A DNA stretch of 64,000 nucleotides from Crotalaria pallida (Eukaryota; Streptophyta; Magnoliopsida; Fabales; Fabaceae). How positions within the stretch are numbered: the stretch's first letter is position 1; every line of letters begins with the position of its first letter. The position numbers and the translations under genes were made by a program. Under the pieces are notes generated by a model. The model saw only the letters and a list, made by a program, of their open reading frames with translations. It was not told the origin of the DNA and did no database searches. The stretch is taken from positions 5,892,501 through 5,956,500 of the forward strand of contig CM075650.1 of NCBI GenBank assembly GCA_037953625.1, written 5' to 3'. Shown in pieces: positions 24,690-37,620 of this stretch.

Positions 24690-27600
24690 TGTAACAACCC
24701 GATTTTCATAACATAAAATAATCATTTATTTCGTATTAAGTTGCAAAAATGAGGCCATTTTTTTTAAAACACAATGTTCATTGTTCATCGAATCACTTAA
24801 TCGAAAATCGAGTTGTTACCAAAATCATTTCATCAATATCAAGTTATCATTAAAAAGAGTTCATCATTAAAGTAGTTAGGATCCATCATAGTTCCTTCCT
24901 ACAAAACATCGATATTTCAAAATATTACAACCCACATCTTCTCAAAATGAGGTATGACATATAAAAATGGCTAATTACAATAATGGTCCATGGCTATGGA
25001 AATCCTCAATTGGAAACACAGAACCTAGACATTAAGATGGTTCCACCACTAAACATCCCCGACATATAACCCTTCGCAACTAATCAATCATCACGCTACT
25101 TCCGCAGTCCTCCATGCTGATAATCTCGTAGATCGACATGCCCTAGATGTGCATCTCTTGTTGTCCCCTTCACCACGTCCTAGGTCTCATATTTCTAGAA
25201 GAGAGTTGCCTCGTCAAGTCCATCCGCTAGGAGCGACCTCCCAAGCTCCCTCCCGAAGGGGCCATATATAAATTACTAAATGCTGGATAATCTACCCGTT
25301 GCAATACCGGAGTAACCCGATATGACAACATGGTAGGAGAGAGGTCAGCGTTCCAGAAGTACAACAGTAACGGGACAGACCATAGATAACTCAAAGTAAA
25401 AGAAAAGGGACAGAATAATTTATGATAGACAGAATAATTTATGAAGACGGATTCCAAATATTAACAGATAGTAAACATGTATCGGACATATACAACTGAA
25501 GACATATAGCAGCAGGTAAAGATAATGTGCATGTAACAGCTATTTACAGATCATAAGACATCATTTCTTATACTATCAAAAGATTTACATAGCAGATAAT
25601 CACAATGTAATGATAACATAGTACACTTCTTTAACAAAGGAAAGTATTTCATCAACCTACAACACCGATCATTTCATATCTCAATAAACTTTGATATCAC
25701 ATCATGCTCACTCTTTGATCACTCATCTCATAAGCTTCTCAATTATTATTTATTACAACAGATTCCAATGTTAGATCTCATTAAACGTATTCCTTCTTAT
25801 CATTAAGTCTTATTATTCTGGGTCCTTCAATGATGTGAGGAAAGCATCATTGAAGATAGCACACACGTCTACATCTCCTCGGTAATCCACCCAAACCTAG
25901 TCGGAAGCTAACAGGAGTATTGTCTGCTACCTCGTAGCACAATGAAAACATCATACTGGCTCATTATACAAAATATCACATTGCCTCGTTCCAGTCCCTC
26001 TCACTATTCTCGAATTGCCATAGGGGGCGACAGTACTATTCTAGTCTCGAGTGCAGAACTCACCACAGCATAGAACCGATCTGCCCATACCACATGTGGA
26101 ATTCGTTCTGCCTAGAATAGCACTCAAAGCTTCTTGACGTATCACCGTCCTTACCCTCCCCTATTGCAATCACAATGCGAATATCCGCAGATACTTCGGG
26201 GTATCTTCCTCTCCACTACTTCGCACTCATACTCACCGCGTTAATTAATGTCTTTTAAAAGTTTTCTTATATCTTTAGTCTTTTATTGTCCTAAGGTCGA
26301 CTCATCCTCGTAACATCCCTTCGATGAGTCCTAACCGCTAACAAGGTTATTATCTTTCCCCAAGGAGCACAAGGTTCCACATTCCTCAAGATATCATTGC
26401 GAGCCAGCTTGAATCATTGAGCCTCGAATCACGAACATTGCACCATTACATTTCCTTGCCATTGGTACTTCGTCAATTGATTTCACATCTCTACACATAA
26501 TTTGAGCTTTCACCAAGCAGAGCCACAATTCATCTTATATTTCTTTATGCAATATTCTCATCAGCATTACTTTTATCAGTATTATTCTCACCTCAACTCA
26601 TGATCTCTTTCTCATGAATTTCATACCATCTTTCATAATTCCCATTGTCTCACTTTAATCATCACGAGAATTCCAGAATAACACATATATCTTTCAAACA
26701 TGCTTATAAATTCAAGTAGATCATATATAAATAAATTTAAATGCATGGTAATCAGAATCATAACATATAATCATATAAATGCATAGTATATAGCAATTAT
26801 TAGAATTTCGAACTTGATATACTCAGTTTAGAACTGAGTCTAAGTGTCACGTTGACTTAGGCCTACTGCATCTCTCACCTCTCGTTCCAGCATACACTTG
26901 CACCGGATTTCCGCGGGCACTTGTTACAGACTGATGCTCAATCCCCCGTCTTTAAAACACCTCTCTTTAAAACAAAATACGTTTTCATTATTAATTGATT
27001 CAGATGAGATTATTCTTTTCAAACTAAATAAAATCTCTATTTTCTTTTGAAAGTTCTTCTTTTTGATTTTGTAAGACAGTATAACACATAATCGTTTTCT
27101 CAAAATTATTCCAACTTTTGAACATACTTTAAATACCTCAAAATTAATTAAAACAATCCACAAAACGCTTTAAAACGATTTCTTTAGCTGCTAATCCATT
27201 TCGGACAGCCATTCATTCAAATCCGAAGATATCGAAAAACGTCACCTTTTCAGTTGGACTTTCCTTTAATCCAAATACCTTTGAAAACTCAACTTTAAAT
27301 TAATGGAAAAAATTCTCAAGATATGAAATACCAATTTAAATCAGCGCTGGATAGTAAAGAAACCATTTAAAAATCACATTCTCAACAATTCCGAAGATAC
27401 CGTAATTAATAGATTAGCTTATTTTCTTTTACTTTCTTTCACACACAATATTCCGAGGTAAGGAAATACATAATCAAATAATTCATTAGACATCTCACAA
27501 AACAATTCAATTAGCATATAACACACAAAGCAGAATATCCTAACTCTTAGAAATAAATGCCTAAACCGGAACATGTTACTCATATTCACATGCAAGATCA

Positions 27601-30488
27601 CTTTCATATGTCTTAAACACAACTTCAAACATTGTTCGACTATCTCAAGGCATCCCAACACATATACACATTCAGCCAAGTCACCAAAGAAAACTCACAA
27701 GATCATATTTATCAAAAGTGCTTCAAAAGAGAGTTTAATCCATCATGGAAAAACACAATAGATAAAATTAAAAACTTCATCAAATCAATTAATTTCAATC
27801 CCTAAATTTCCAGAATACTAAAACACATATTAAGGTTCATTATATAAAATTTTCAAGTAAATTAAACATCCATAACTTAAGTTTCAGTTCAAATTTCGGA
27901 CAAAAACCAAAACAGAACCGCACCGACTTGAGGCACAATTTCGTTGGTTAAAAATAGCAAATCAATTCCGAATGGCATAAAATTTGGTACAAACGTCCAT
28001 CACATAGTCAAGGTCATCTAGTAAAAATTTCAGAGTATTTGGAGTTGTTTAGGTAATACTTTTTCAATTAATTCCGCCACTAAGTCAGAAAATCCTGAAC
28101 CTCTGTACTTACTGTTTTTCAAATAAAAAAAATACCAAACCAACTCTAAATCACTCCAAATTTTGCAGAGACTTACTGGACACATTGATAAGGTTACCAT
28201 AAAAATTTCAAGTCGTTTAGAGAAACATAAGTTTGAAAACTCTGTTCTTCTTTAAACCGAAAAACTTGTTTTCTTAAAATAGTTTTCACAAAGTTATTTC
28301 TTGTAAAAATAGTAAACTAGTTCCAAAGATCATACCAAAATTCAGAGGCACTTTAATTAACATTATTAAAACAGTGGCTAAGTCACGAAATCGTTAAACA
28401 TGTGAAAGGGCTATTTATCACTACCAAATCATACCAAATTTCAGCACTTAGTTAACTTAATCCAACTAAGTCATTTTTATGCAAGAACAAAACAAACCAA
28501 GCCAAAACCGAATTAACAAAGTAACATAAAATTATGTGAGCAAAATAAATACAAAACCGAATTGAACTCAAAACATCGTGCATGTTCACTTTTCATTTTC
28601 TAGACTTTTAGCTCAAACATAAAGGTAATTAAAATTAAAACTATCATGTTAGAGACAAATATCTTCAAACATAACCCTATTCTTACCTATTTACACAAAC
28701 CGTAGCATATATACAAAGAGATATTGTTCAAAGACAACATTTTTATTCATGTACATCATATATTTTTGTGATCTAAGCTTGGATTCCTATATGCATGCTA
28801 CTACAAACCATAGTTCTACCAAATAAATTAACATGCAATCATATTCCAACACAAAGATCAAAGCTCTCTTTTTTTTTAAAGATTAAGTCTCAAAAACAAT
28901 AGATCACAACAAAAATACAACATGCATCAAAGTTCCAAAACAAAATCAATGCTTTACGTCCTAAAGCTAGAAATCGAAACATAAGGGAGCACATATAAGC
29001 CTTATTTCTTCAAATCAAACATGGATCATGACACGCATAGACTTTAGAACCATAGATCTTCATAAAAACATTACATGCATCAAGATCTAAGAACAAAAGT
29101 TCAAGCCTTTAAAATTCCAGTAATAAAATGAAAATAAATATTCAAAGAAAAAGATCAAAAGCTTATGTTTATACCTACTCCAAGCTAAGAATCAAGTTTA
29201 GGAGTTCCAAGAGTTGAAAATCCTCTCTCCCTTCCATCATCATCACCTCGGCTCCCTCTCTCTCTAACTCTCTTGTTCTAGAGTTTGATGGGCTCTAGAA
29301 TTTGGTGTTTAGGAAGTGATGAAACGTGTGAAAAAAATGAATGCAAAGTGAAGTCTAAGTGCATGTATATATAGAAGTGGGTAGGCTTGGGTAAAATGAC
29401 CAAAAAGTGAGTTAAAACAATCTAGAAGCTAGGGGCATTTTTGAGAGTTTATTAATGTTGCATGCCTTAGTAACTTGGGGTTAAAGTCTTAGTAAGTAAG
29501 GAAGTTGACTTTCAAGGCTAAAGGGTGACATTTTGCATGATTTAAGGGATGTGTCTTAGACTTTTTCTTGCTTTGGGTTCTAGTTTCTACTTCCCCCTTA
29601 TTTCCCTCTCACGATGCACACACACACATACACATTTCACTTCATTTTTTTTTCCAATATATTTACCATGTAAGCACTTTGATTATTAGAGAAATGCAAT
29701 TACTTTCATGCATCATGCTTCATACAACATTCACATACATTATGCTAGCATCAAAATTCACTCATCAAATCAAACACAAATTTTAAATTTACTTTATCAA
29801 ATCACATAAAATAGTTTTTCCTTTTTATAAGAGTACAAACATCAAGACTAGTAAATAAAATTCCAAAATACACTTTTAAATGAAATAATTAATTGCACTA
29901 ATTGGCTATAGATACAGCCCCCATTTCATTTTATAAAATCATATTTTCATACATCAAAGAGATTCTCAAAAGGAATAGTTCATTAGAGGTCTTTAACTAT
30001 TTTTAGTAATTAATCTTTTCAAAATTCGTGCTTCTCAAGCCTGGAAAATAAATTTTCATAAATCAACCCATAAAATTATAAACTTTGCATTTTTAAATTC
30101 TAAATTTTAATACGATCGTTTTCATATAAAGATCGTAATTTTCCGAGTTACGGTTAAAAAGATAGGAATTTTCAAATTTAATAACTCTTTAAAACCAATA
30201 AAACAATTCTTTATTCCAAAAGATAGCTATTCAAAATAACTAAAACTATCTTTCATGAATACACCATAAAAATATCAATATATAAGACTTCACTTGAAAA
30301 TACATATTATTATTTTAACAAAACCTTAAAGTATCAAAATCATACTTTAGACAAAAATACATTTGAAATACCACTTTATCAATCAAACACTTATTTATTT
30401 TATTTCTAAAACACTTCTTATTTGAAAAATATACTGTAAAATAATATTTTATTATTTAAAATATACGAGGATTTTGACGGGTGTTACA
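24690..30488 (-). mobile_element. Very long solo LTR (family I/H)
   Basis: Starts TGTAACAACCC and ends GGGTGTTACA, with a perfect target duplication aaaca (24685-24689 and 30489-30493). At 5799 bp it is unusually long for one LTR. The reverse complement of its end aligns with the start of LTR H (45254: TGTAACACCCCGC...TTCCTCGTAT), and its part near 26235-26330 aligns with H just before H is cut (CGACCTTAGG context), so both are one family in opposite orientation. No ORF above chance size and no internal domain were found, so recombination has removed the rest of the element. Confidence 0.82.
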
Positions 30489-31415
30489 AAACACATAATA
30501 AGAGTTTGATATTTCTTATATGCCAAATTAAATGTTTAAAATTTAATTTAATTACTGTGTACATAAAAAAATTAATAACCCATGCATTGCACGGGATAAT
30601 TCGTAATAAATTATATAATAATATGATATAACCCATAATAGAAGATAAGGATTTAGAACTTGAAAATAAACTGTGTATACAAAGAAAAGTTAAAGTCTGC
30701 ACGACTATATTCTTTTCTTCTCCATGTTCCTCTCCTTTTTACGCAGCAGTGAAGTAAATTTATATAATAAAAGGACAGAAACTGTGTCTATTCAGTTTGA
30801 CTTCAAACAAACTCTGAGTACTCGAGAACGAATGATAGGACAATGATCAGTTGTCCCAAAGCCTGTTCCAAAGCTTGTAGGCACACACAAGTTTTATAAA
30901 ACTGAAAAATAACTTCCCCATTATGATGGCATTTTTGAATATTTGATGAAGTTTGATTGGTTGGAGACAAGGAGACAAGAAATTTTGGGACAGAGGATCC
31001 TCATCCCGAATGATGGAAGGTTTATATGACTTTATTTTTTAACAGTTACAAACATTAGGGTGATCAGTCCTAATATTTAAACCATTAACAATAAAATCGT
31101 TTTTTCAGATATATTCTTTCACAGGAAAGACTATACGATGTATCTTCAAGTTAGATGAATTTAAAGATAGAAATATTTGTCACCATTAGATTTAGCTAGG
31201 TAGTCATGTTCTAGAGATATTTTCGTTGGGGGGACATATATTTGTTAATCTCTCTAATCTCAACTAACTTTCTATTTCTGTAGTGTTCAGGAATAATTAT
31301 GACATCCAATTGTGATAAAGATTTCGATTAAATAAATTTGGTCCAACGTCTTTTCAAGATTCCCCAACTATCAAATAATGGATTAATTAACGCAATGGAA
31401 AGATAAATTATTACG
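30489..31415. other. Intergenic, no gene seen
   Basis: AT-rich sequence between the solo LTR and a gag fragment. It is probably old retroelement DNA; no domain is recognised. Confidence 0.35.
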
Positions 31416-32090
31416 TTAATCCAGAATGAGGAAATAATTAAACATATGTTTACCTAAATCAGATCCCGACTTGGATCCTCGCAGGGTGAACATCTTCCCT
31501 TTCTTGGTCCTTTTGTTGTTGTTCATGTTCTTGTTCTTGCCTTCGATTTGGACAGTTTGGAGAGTAATGCCCCAGCTTCTTGCAGTTAAAGCAGACCACT
31601 CCCTTGGATATTCCACAACTTGTCCGGAAAGTGATGTGCTCCATACTTTCCACATTGAGGTGGATAAGTGATGCTCTTATTTTATCTTCTTCCATTTCCA
31701 TTTTTATTGTCCTTCCTCAATTGGCGTTCTTCCATTATTGGTTCTTCTGGTGTTGGTTCTTCTAATTGTCTTTCCTCTTCTTTAAGTTGGGCTCTCATTT
31801 TTTCAATCTTTTGTTTCCTTTGGGCTCGAATGTTCCTTTCATAGACTTCTTTTTCCTTCATATAGTCTTCATAGATCAAACACATATTCAGCAATATTGG
31901 GAAATTCCTTATTACCTGATAGCTAAAAGCTGGTTTAAGGTCCGTACGCAGTTCATTATCAAACTTTACGCATTTGGACCTTTCATCTGGGTTATACTAG
32001 ACGTAAGGAGAATATTTTATTAGTTTCTCGAACTTCGCTGCATATTCCCCGACGTTCATGCTTCCTTGATCATGAGCTCGTATGTTATGT
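31416..32090 (-). pseudogene. Gypsy gag fragment with zinc knuckle
   Basis: Minus-strand frames give the end of a gypsy capsid (MNVGEYAAKFEKLIKYSPY near 32060, FSYQVIRNFPI then LLNMCLIYEDY). A charged coiled stretch (KEKEVYERNIRAQRKQKIEK) and a CCHC knuckle (CFNCKKLGHYSPNC near 31570-31610) follow. At least one frame shift lies near 31690. The N-terminal half and all of pol are missing. It resembles the gag of elements A and E but is a separate, more decayed copy. Confidence 0.75.
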
Positions 32091-32630
32091 ACGATCACGA
32101 AGAAGTGATGTTATTATTGAACTAAGGGAGACAAAGAGAGCATAACATAACACTAGAAAGTCTGGTGTGCTAGGATATCTATTGCCCTCATGCATCATGA
32201 GCATTATGATACGATAATTGTAATTGTCAACTTTCCAGTCATTCAATTATTAATCCAATTATATGATGTGATAATGACTTACTCCCAACCCGTTCTGTTT
32301 GTTAAGTTTCTGAAGTATGGGCATTGAAGAGTCTGCTACTTATAGAAGCAATCTATCCAACCAGATGCTCGAGCTGAAGAAGGAAATGTCTGTAAAGATA
32401 TTTTATGATTGTTCGATTCCAGTGTAACCCTGAAATGAAATGTAACTTCGAAGAAAAATTTTATTCACTTATTAATTATAAAGGGAATTATTAATTCTTT
32501 ATTGCAAAAATATTCAAACGAGAGATAATGTCTTGCTAAATGTGAGCTTTATTATAATTTTTCCTTTTCTAAGAACTGGCGCAGTTCAAGAATAATCTCC
32601 TAGATAAACCTGTTCTTTTCCTTCACCCAC
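32091..32630. other. No gene seen
   Basis: AT-rich filler between two gag fragments. Confidence 0.3.
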
Positions 32631-32639
32631 TGATGTGTA

Positions 32640-33701
32640 GGAGGCAAATGCACTTCTTTTTGCACATATATGTCTGGTAGCCCCTAAGTCTACCACCCAT
32701 TACCTCATATTAGCAACCATTAGGGCTTGGGAAACAGCTGCAGCAACAATATCATCTCCTTGAACAAATTTTGCATTTGGCTCAAGAGGATTCTCATTTC
32801 TTTTACGGTGTCTACAAACTGATGCATAATGCCCCGACTTTCCACAAATAAAACAATGACCTTTTCCTTTTTCTTAAAAGAGGGGTTATAAGAAACTCTA
32901 GGAACAAAAGTATTGTGACCAAAATCTTTATTATTTGCATACCTTTTCTTATTGTGTGCCATGTTTTCTTTTGCATCCAATGCTTTTGCCCTTGCAACTT
33001 TGAGTTCTTTTAATTTCTAGTTGTGTCTTCAGTCATAATATGTGTAATCAGGTCCGCCAACGAAAGTTGCTTGTGTTTGTGCTTTAGTTGCTCTTTGTAA
33101 TCATTCCATGATTCTGGCAATTTTTCAATCAATAAACCATCAATAGACTTCAGGAAGAATAATGTTTTATACTTTTAGATCTTCCAACATACAACTTGTG
33201 ATATTCATTAATATAATTTGTTATTGATGTCCTTTTCGTCCAACATCTCCCACTTGTAGTAATTTCCTATAATAAATTTCTTCTTTCCATTGTTCTCGAC
33301 TATGTACTTCAGATTAAGAGAGTCACGAATCTCCTTCGCTTCCTTATAAGAACAGTACACATCGTTAGACAAAGTACTAATTATGGTGTGTCGGCATACA
33401 TAGTTGGCGCAAGTCCATGTCTCGAGTGCTTTTGGGTCAACAGGAGATATGGTTGGTAACCTGTAAGCGTCGGAGCAACATCATGTATGTCTAGCACAGA
33501 GAATATGTGTTCTCGCCAATGCTTAAAATTCATGCCATCAAACATTTCAATTTTTGATATGTTTGGAAATGGTTATGCATATGTAATTGAAGAAGGAACA
33601 TAATGGTGTATGGTAGTAGTGGTGGTTTGAAGATTGGTTTCCATTTAAAATATACCATTGTTTGTAGCGGTGGTGACAGTGTGATTTAGTGCAGATGCCA
33701 T
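32640..33701 (-). pseudogene. Ty1/copia gag-protease fragment
   Basis: Starting at an ATG at 33701 (MASALNHTVTTATNN), the minus strand shows, across many frame breaks, FDGMNFKHWRENIFSVLDI typical of copia gag. It ends with a zinc knuckle region (about 32830-32880, now shifted) and a protease start WVVDLGATRHICA (about 32690-32650). The usual DSGA of the protease is DLGA here. Several stops and shifts make it long dead. RT and integrase are absent. Confidence 0.72.
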
Positions 33702-34369
33702 AGATTCTTAAGATTGTTAGAAAAATATGAGAAAATACACCGAAAAAAATACACAAAAATAATGAAATGATATGAGTCATGTTGTAACACCTGCATTTTT
33801 CTACCCTTAACTACCCATTATTCAAAATAGTGAGTTTAAAATTTCCTTTTTAATTATTAAAAATCTCCCGTGAAACGGACGGAGTTTCCTTTGTTTTTCG
33901 GACTTTCCCAGAAATAATATTTTTCCTGCAACCTGCTGAACACATACATTTTTAACAACCAGAAGCCAACAGGGCTATCAACAACACATAAACATAATCA
34001 GTGCTACATCGCACAACACATATCACTAGAGTTAAAATATATTAATTATAAACAAATAGTCTATATTTCCCTCTAACTAACTTACACTCCACTCCCTGCT
34101 CGGCCAGTAATCGTGTAAGCTCAATCTCTGCACCTGGAAAAATGGTAAGGACGTGAGCATTACACATAAAATAGGAATAGAAGTTTCTCATATGATATAA
34201 TACCCAACTAAGCCAAGCACATCTAGCACAAATAATACATATATTCATATAATCAAGCCATATCATTCTTGTAAGGCCTATATTTTCATAAATAAATAAA
34301 AATAAGTTTTTAAAATAAATAATGTTATTATATTGAATAAAATAATAAATTTTCTGAAATTAGGTTAAA

Positions 34370-34535
34370 ATACTCGAGTGTTTTGGGGAGGACTCGAGTA
34401 TAATCATTAGTTGTTTGAAAAATTTGAATTTTGAGTCGAAAGACTCGAGTCTTTCATAGAAGACTCGAGTGTTCTTTGAATTGCTGAAAAAGACTCGAGT
34501 AAGGGGAAAAAGACTTGAGTATTTCAAGCAGTTTT
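34370..34535. repeat. ACTCGAGT array upstream of the TATA box of LTR G
   Basis: Six copies (one with a mismatch, acttgagt), mainly as agACTCGAGT, about 100 to 270 bp from the LTR start. Confidence 0.82.
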
Positions 34536-34641
34536 GAAAAAAAATAAAAGTCGGTTTCAAACCAAATTGGAGCTAACATCTCGTTCCACATAGTTTCAAG
34601 CACATAGTTGAACTTTACTTCGTAGCGAGGTAACCTGGAAC

Positions 34642-34649
34642 TATAAATA
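34642..34649 (+). promoter_or_regulatory. TATA box of LTR G
   Basis: TATAAATA about 370 bp from the LTR start and about 100 bp after the palindrome array. Position fits an LTR promoter; transcription is inferred. Confidence 0.5.
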
Positions 34650-35160
34650 AATGATTGGGAAGGCTAGAAACACATTTGTATCACCCTAAACCCGAATTCC
34701 TATACAACACCCTCTATTTTCTAGTGCAAACTTTACACCTTCGATTCTCCCTCCTCACTCAACCAAATTATGTAAAACCAAAACACGATTTGAGTTCTGA
34801 TTCCCCTCTTGAATTAGAACCAATAGCCACACGAAACTACCTCCTGTAGAGCAAGTTCTAGGCCATCAAAGTTGAGTCCCTGGAGCTGCGAAAAATAGAG
34901 TGCAAATCAGCACCTTCAACCCTTCTTTCTCGAATTGGTTTGGTAAATCCAGGAACCCTCTTGATCTCAAATTTGTTTCTGAGTAAAGTTAGCATTCCCT
35001 AGTTTCTTAAGCTAACTTATTTCCTTCTTTTTCATGCCTTACTCGTGGTGAATTTGATGGACAAAGTTTGTTGTTCAAAGTACAAACCTTGAGTGTTGAA
35101 ACTCAAGCTTTGATCCAGTCCCATTCCTCTTCAACCAATCGTTCCTCTAGCTTCTCTAAG

Positions 35161-36595
35161 GTATGAGAGAAGTTATCTAATCGCTAGAATGATAAATAAT
35201 AAGCTAAATAGGAACCATATGAGGTTCATGGGCAACATAAGTTAGAAATGGGAATCTGACTTGGAGGCCAGAAACCCATAGTTTTTGTATTCAAACAACT
35301 TTATTTGGACCTAAGGAAGCTCACTGGATTGATTTTCGAACTTAAAATCAAGTAGAAATTAAAGTCATATGTTGAATTGGCTATTTGCTATGTTTTATGA
35401 AATTCTATGATTTGATTATGTTCCTGTTATAATTGATGATAATTGATATGTGCAATATGTTTATTATGTGAGAAATAACCCCTGTTTGGTGCAGGATCGA
35501 AGTAAAGGAGTAAGAATCTCGAATTGGCATTAAATGTGCATAAAATTGGTGTTGTTGCAGCAAAAAGACTCGAGTAATTTAAGGAAGACTCGAGTATTCT
35601 AGGAATTGGGAAGAACACTCGAGTAGATCTTTAAAGACTCGAGTATTTTTGCATGAACAACTCGAGTAGTCAAGAACTACTCGAGTAATTTGAGCAACTT
35701 TTCATAAAATACTTACTTTTTAAAATTTCACTAAATTAACTCGTCTAAACTCCTAAATTACTAAATTCCTAATATTATGCTTAAAACTTAAATCCCGTTG
35801 GTTGATAGCTATCCTGGAGGTGTCCTACTGGAATCTCATTCAGTGGTTTATTAATCCCTACAGGAGTCCCAACGGAAGTGCGTACACCCATTTGGTTGAT
35901 ATTATCCCTAACGTCCCAGTGAAAGTTTTATTCACTTGGTTGATATTTTCTAAGGGAGTCCCAATGGGGTCGTTGCAATAGATATCCGCCAATAGGAGGC
36001 TAGGCCCCGACAGATTATTAAATAAATGATTATATTCTATTTCTAAAACCATCACCAAGTGGCTGATGGATTTTTCTATGAAAACAACAGCACCGGCTAA
36101 AAGAAAGATTAAAGGAAATGAGATGGGAGAATAAAATGTGCAACATGGACTATGTCCTAAATGAGAATGAGATGGATGATGATGATGAATGAAAGATAAA
36201 GATTGGAACTAGATTTTATTGGCATTCATGCAATTTTTTTGCTCCAGTTTGTGAGGCTTTTATACTAGTTGCGTCTGGCGGAGGAAGCCTGTAATTCGCG
36301 TACGTTGGGCGGAGGAAGCCTGTAATTCGTAAACATTTGAGTGGTCGAGTGGAGGAAGCTCACGAGGACCCCATGCTACCTCCAAACTGTGATGCCCCGG
36401 GAAATTGTGAAGATTAGCATGCATCATGCCATTAACCATAAGATTAACTATTTGAATAAAAAGTGTTTGACATAAGTATATGCATGATGGAAATTGTTGC
36501 TAATTGAATACTTATGTTTGTTGTTTTTAGCCAATGTTCTTTATCATTCATTTTAACGTGATTAGCTATGACTTACTCCCTGGTTGCCCTTGTAG
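35161..36595 (+). other. Predicted intron within LTR G
   Basis: Donor TCTCTAAG|GTATGAG and acceptor GCCCTTGTAG|GTAATG. The acceptor context is the same as in family A (CCCTTGTAG|GT). Length 1435 bp, nearly that of the family-A LTR interval. Confidence 0.5.
35567..35690. repeat. Second ACTCGAGT array in LTR G
   Basis: Six copies within the predicted intron, at about the same distance from the LTR start (1.3 kb) as the main array of family A. Confidence 0.82.
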
Positions 36596-37079
36596 GTAAT
36601 GGAGCTTCCGTCTTCCAAGGGGAAGAATGATGCTGGCAAGGGATGCGATAATTCCCTTTCCAATGGTGGAGTTTTGAGAACCATGCTCTGGGTTACGATA
36701 GTATATTAAGTAGCTCGGAGTCTATTTTGTTTATTTTTATAGTTTGAACTATTGTGTATAAGTTGCAAACTCTCTATGTTTTATTCCGGTATGATGTTAT
36801 GAACAAGTTGCTTCCGCTTATGAAATGAAAAAGTGGTAAACTTATTTTGGCGAAAAAAATTTTCCTCTATTTTATTTATTAGTAATTAAGAGTTAGATAG
36901 TTGGGTCGTTACAATTCTCACATGCAAATAAAACCATTTAATTTCATACCCTATCGTTTTCCAGTTCTACCTCCCTTCAAATCATAATTCTTTTAAAAAT
37001 TTTCTTGTATTCTATTAATGTCTTAGATAATATTTTACTCTCTTTAAGTTGTCTCATTTATGTTCGTTAAGTTTTGTGT

Positions 37080-37620
37080 GGCTATCCTCTTCGCGTACTA
37101 ACCGGTTCGCGTAAAATCGCAGTCAGCCGCAGGAGGAGTAATGTTTAGTCCCTTTTGCATACTAACCGATTCGCGTAAAATCGCAGTCGGCCCCGATTCG
37201 CGTAAAATTGCATCCAGCCGCAAGGGATTAAATGTTTTATGTGAATTTCCTCTTCGCGTACTAACCGATTAGCGTAAAATCGCAGCCGGCCCCGGTTCGC
37301 TTAAAATTGCATTTGGCCGCAAGAGGATTAGTGTTTGGTCCCTTTCGCATACTAACCGATCAACGTAAAATCGCAGTCGGTCCCGGTTCGCGTAAAATCG
37401 CAGCCGGCCGCAAGGGATTGTTATATAAAGTTTTTGTGTAGCTATCCTCTTTGTGTACTACTGATTCGCGTAAAATCGCAGTCGGCCCCGGTTCGCGTAA
37501 AATCGCAGCCGGCCGCAGGAGGACAGTGTTTAGCCCCTTTCGCGTACTAACCGATTCGCGCACATCGCAGTCGGCCCCGGTTCGCGTAAAATCGCATCCG
37601 GCCGCAAGGGGATTATTAGA
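37080..37620. repeat. GC-rich minisatellite in LTR C
   Basis: Repeats built from CGCGTAAAATCGCAG, tcggccccggtt and gccgcaagggatt, in larger units of about 70 to 100 bp, at least five in a row. It lies inside the predicted intron of LTR C. Two short frames here are only products of the repeat. Confidence 0.9.

Larger units (their letters stand above)
34270..36913 (+). mobile_element. Solo LTR G nested in LTR C
   Basis: Starts TGTAAGGCCT, ends GGGTCGTTACA, with a perfect target duplication attct (34265-34269 and 36914-36918); 2644 bp. Plus orientation is inferred from feature order: palindromes (34370-34535), TATA box (34642), pyrimidine-rich leader, donor (35161), second palindrome array (35567-35690), minisatellite-like blocks (35815-36000 and 36250-36370) and acceptor (36595). 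This order matches the family-A LTR. Confidence 0.85.
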
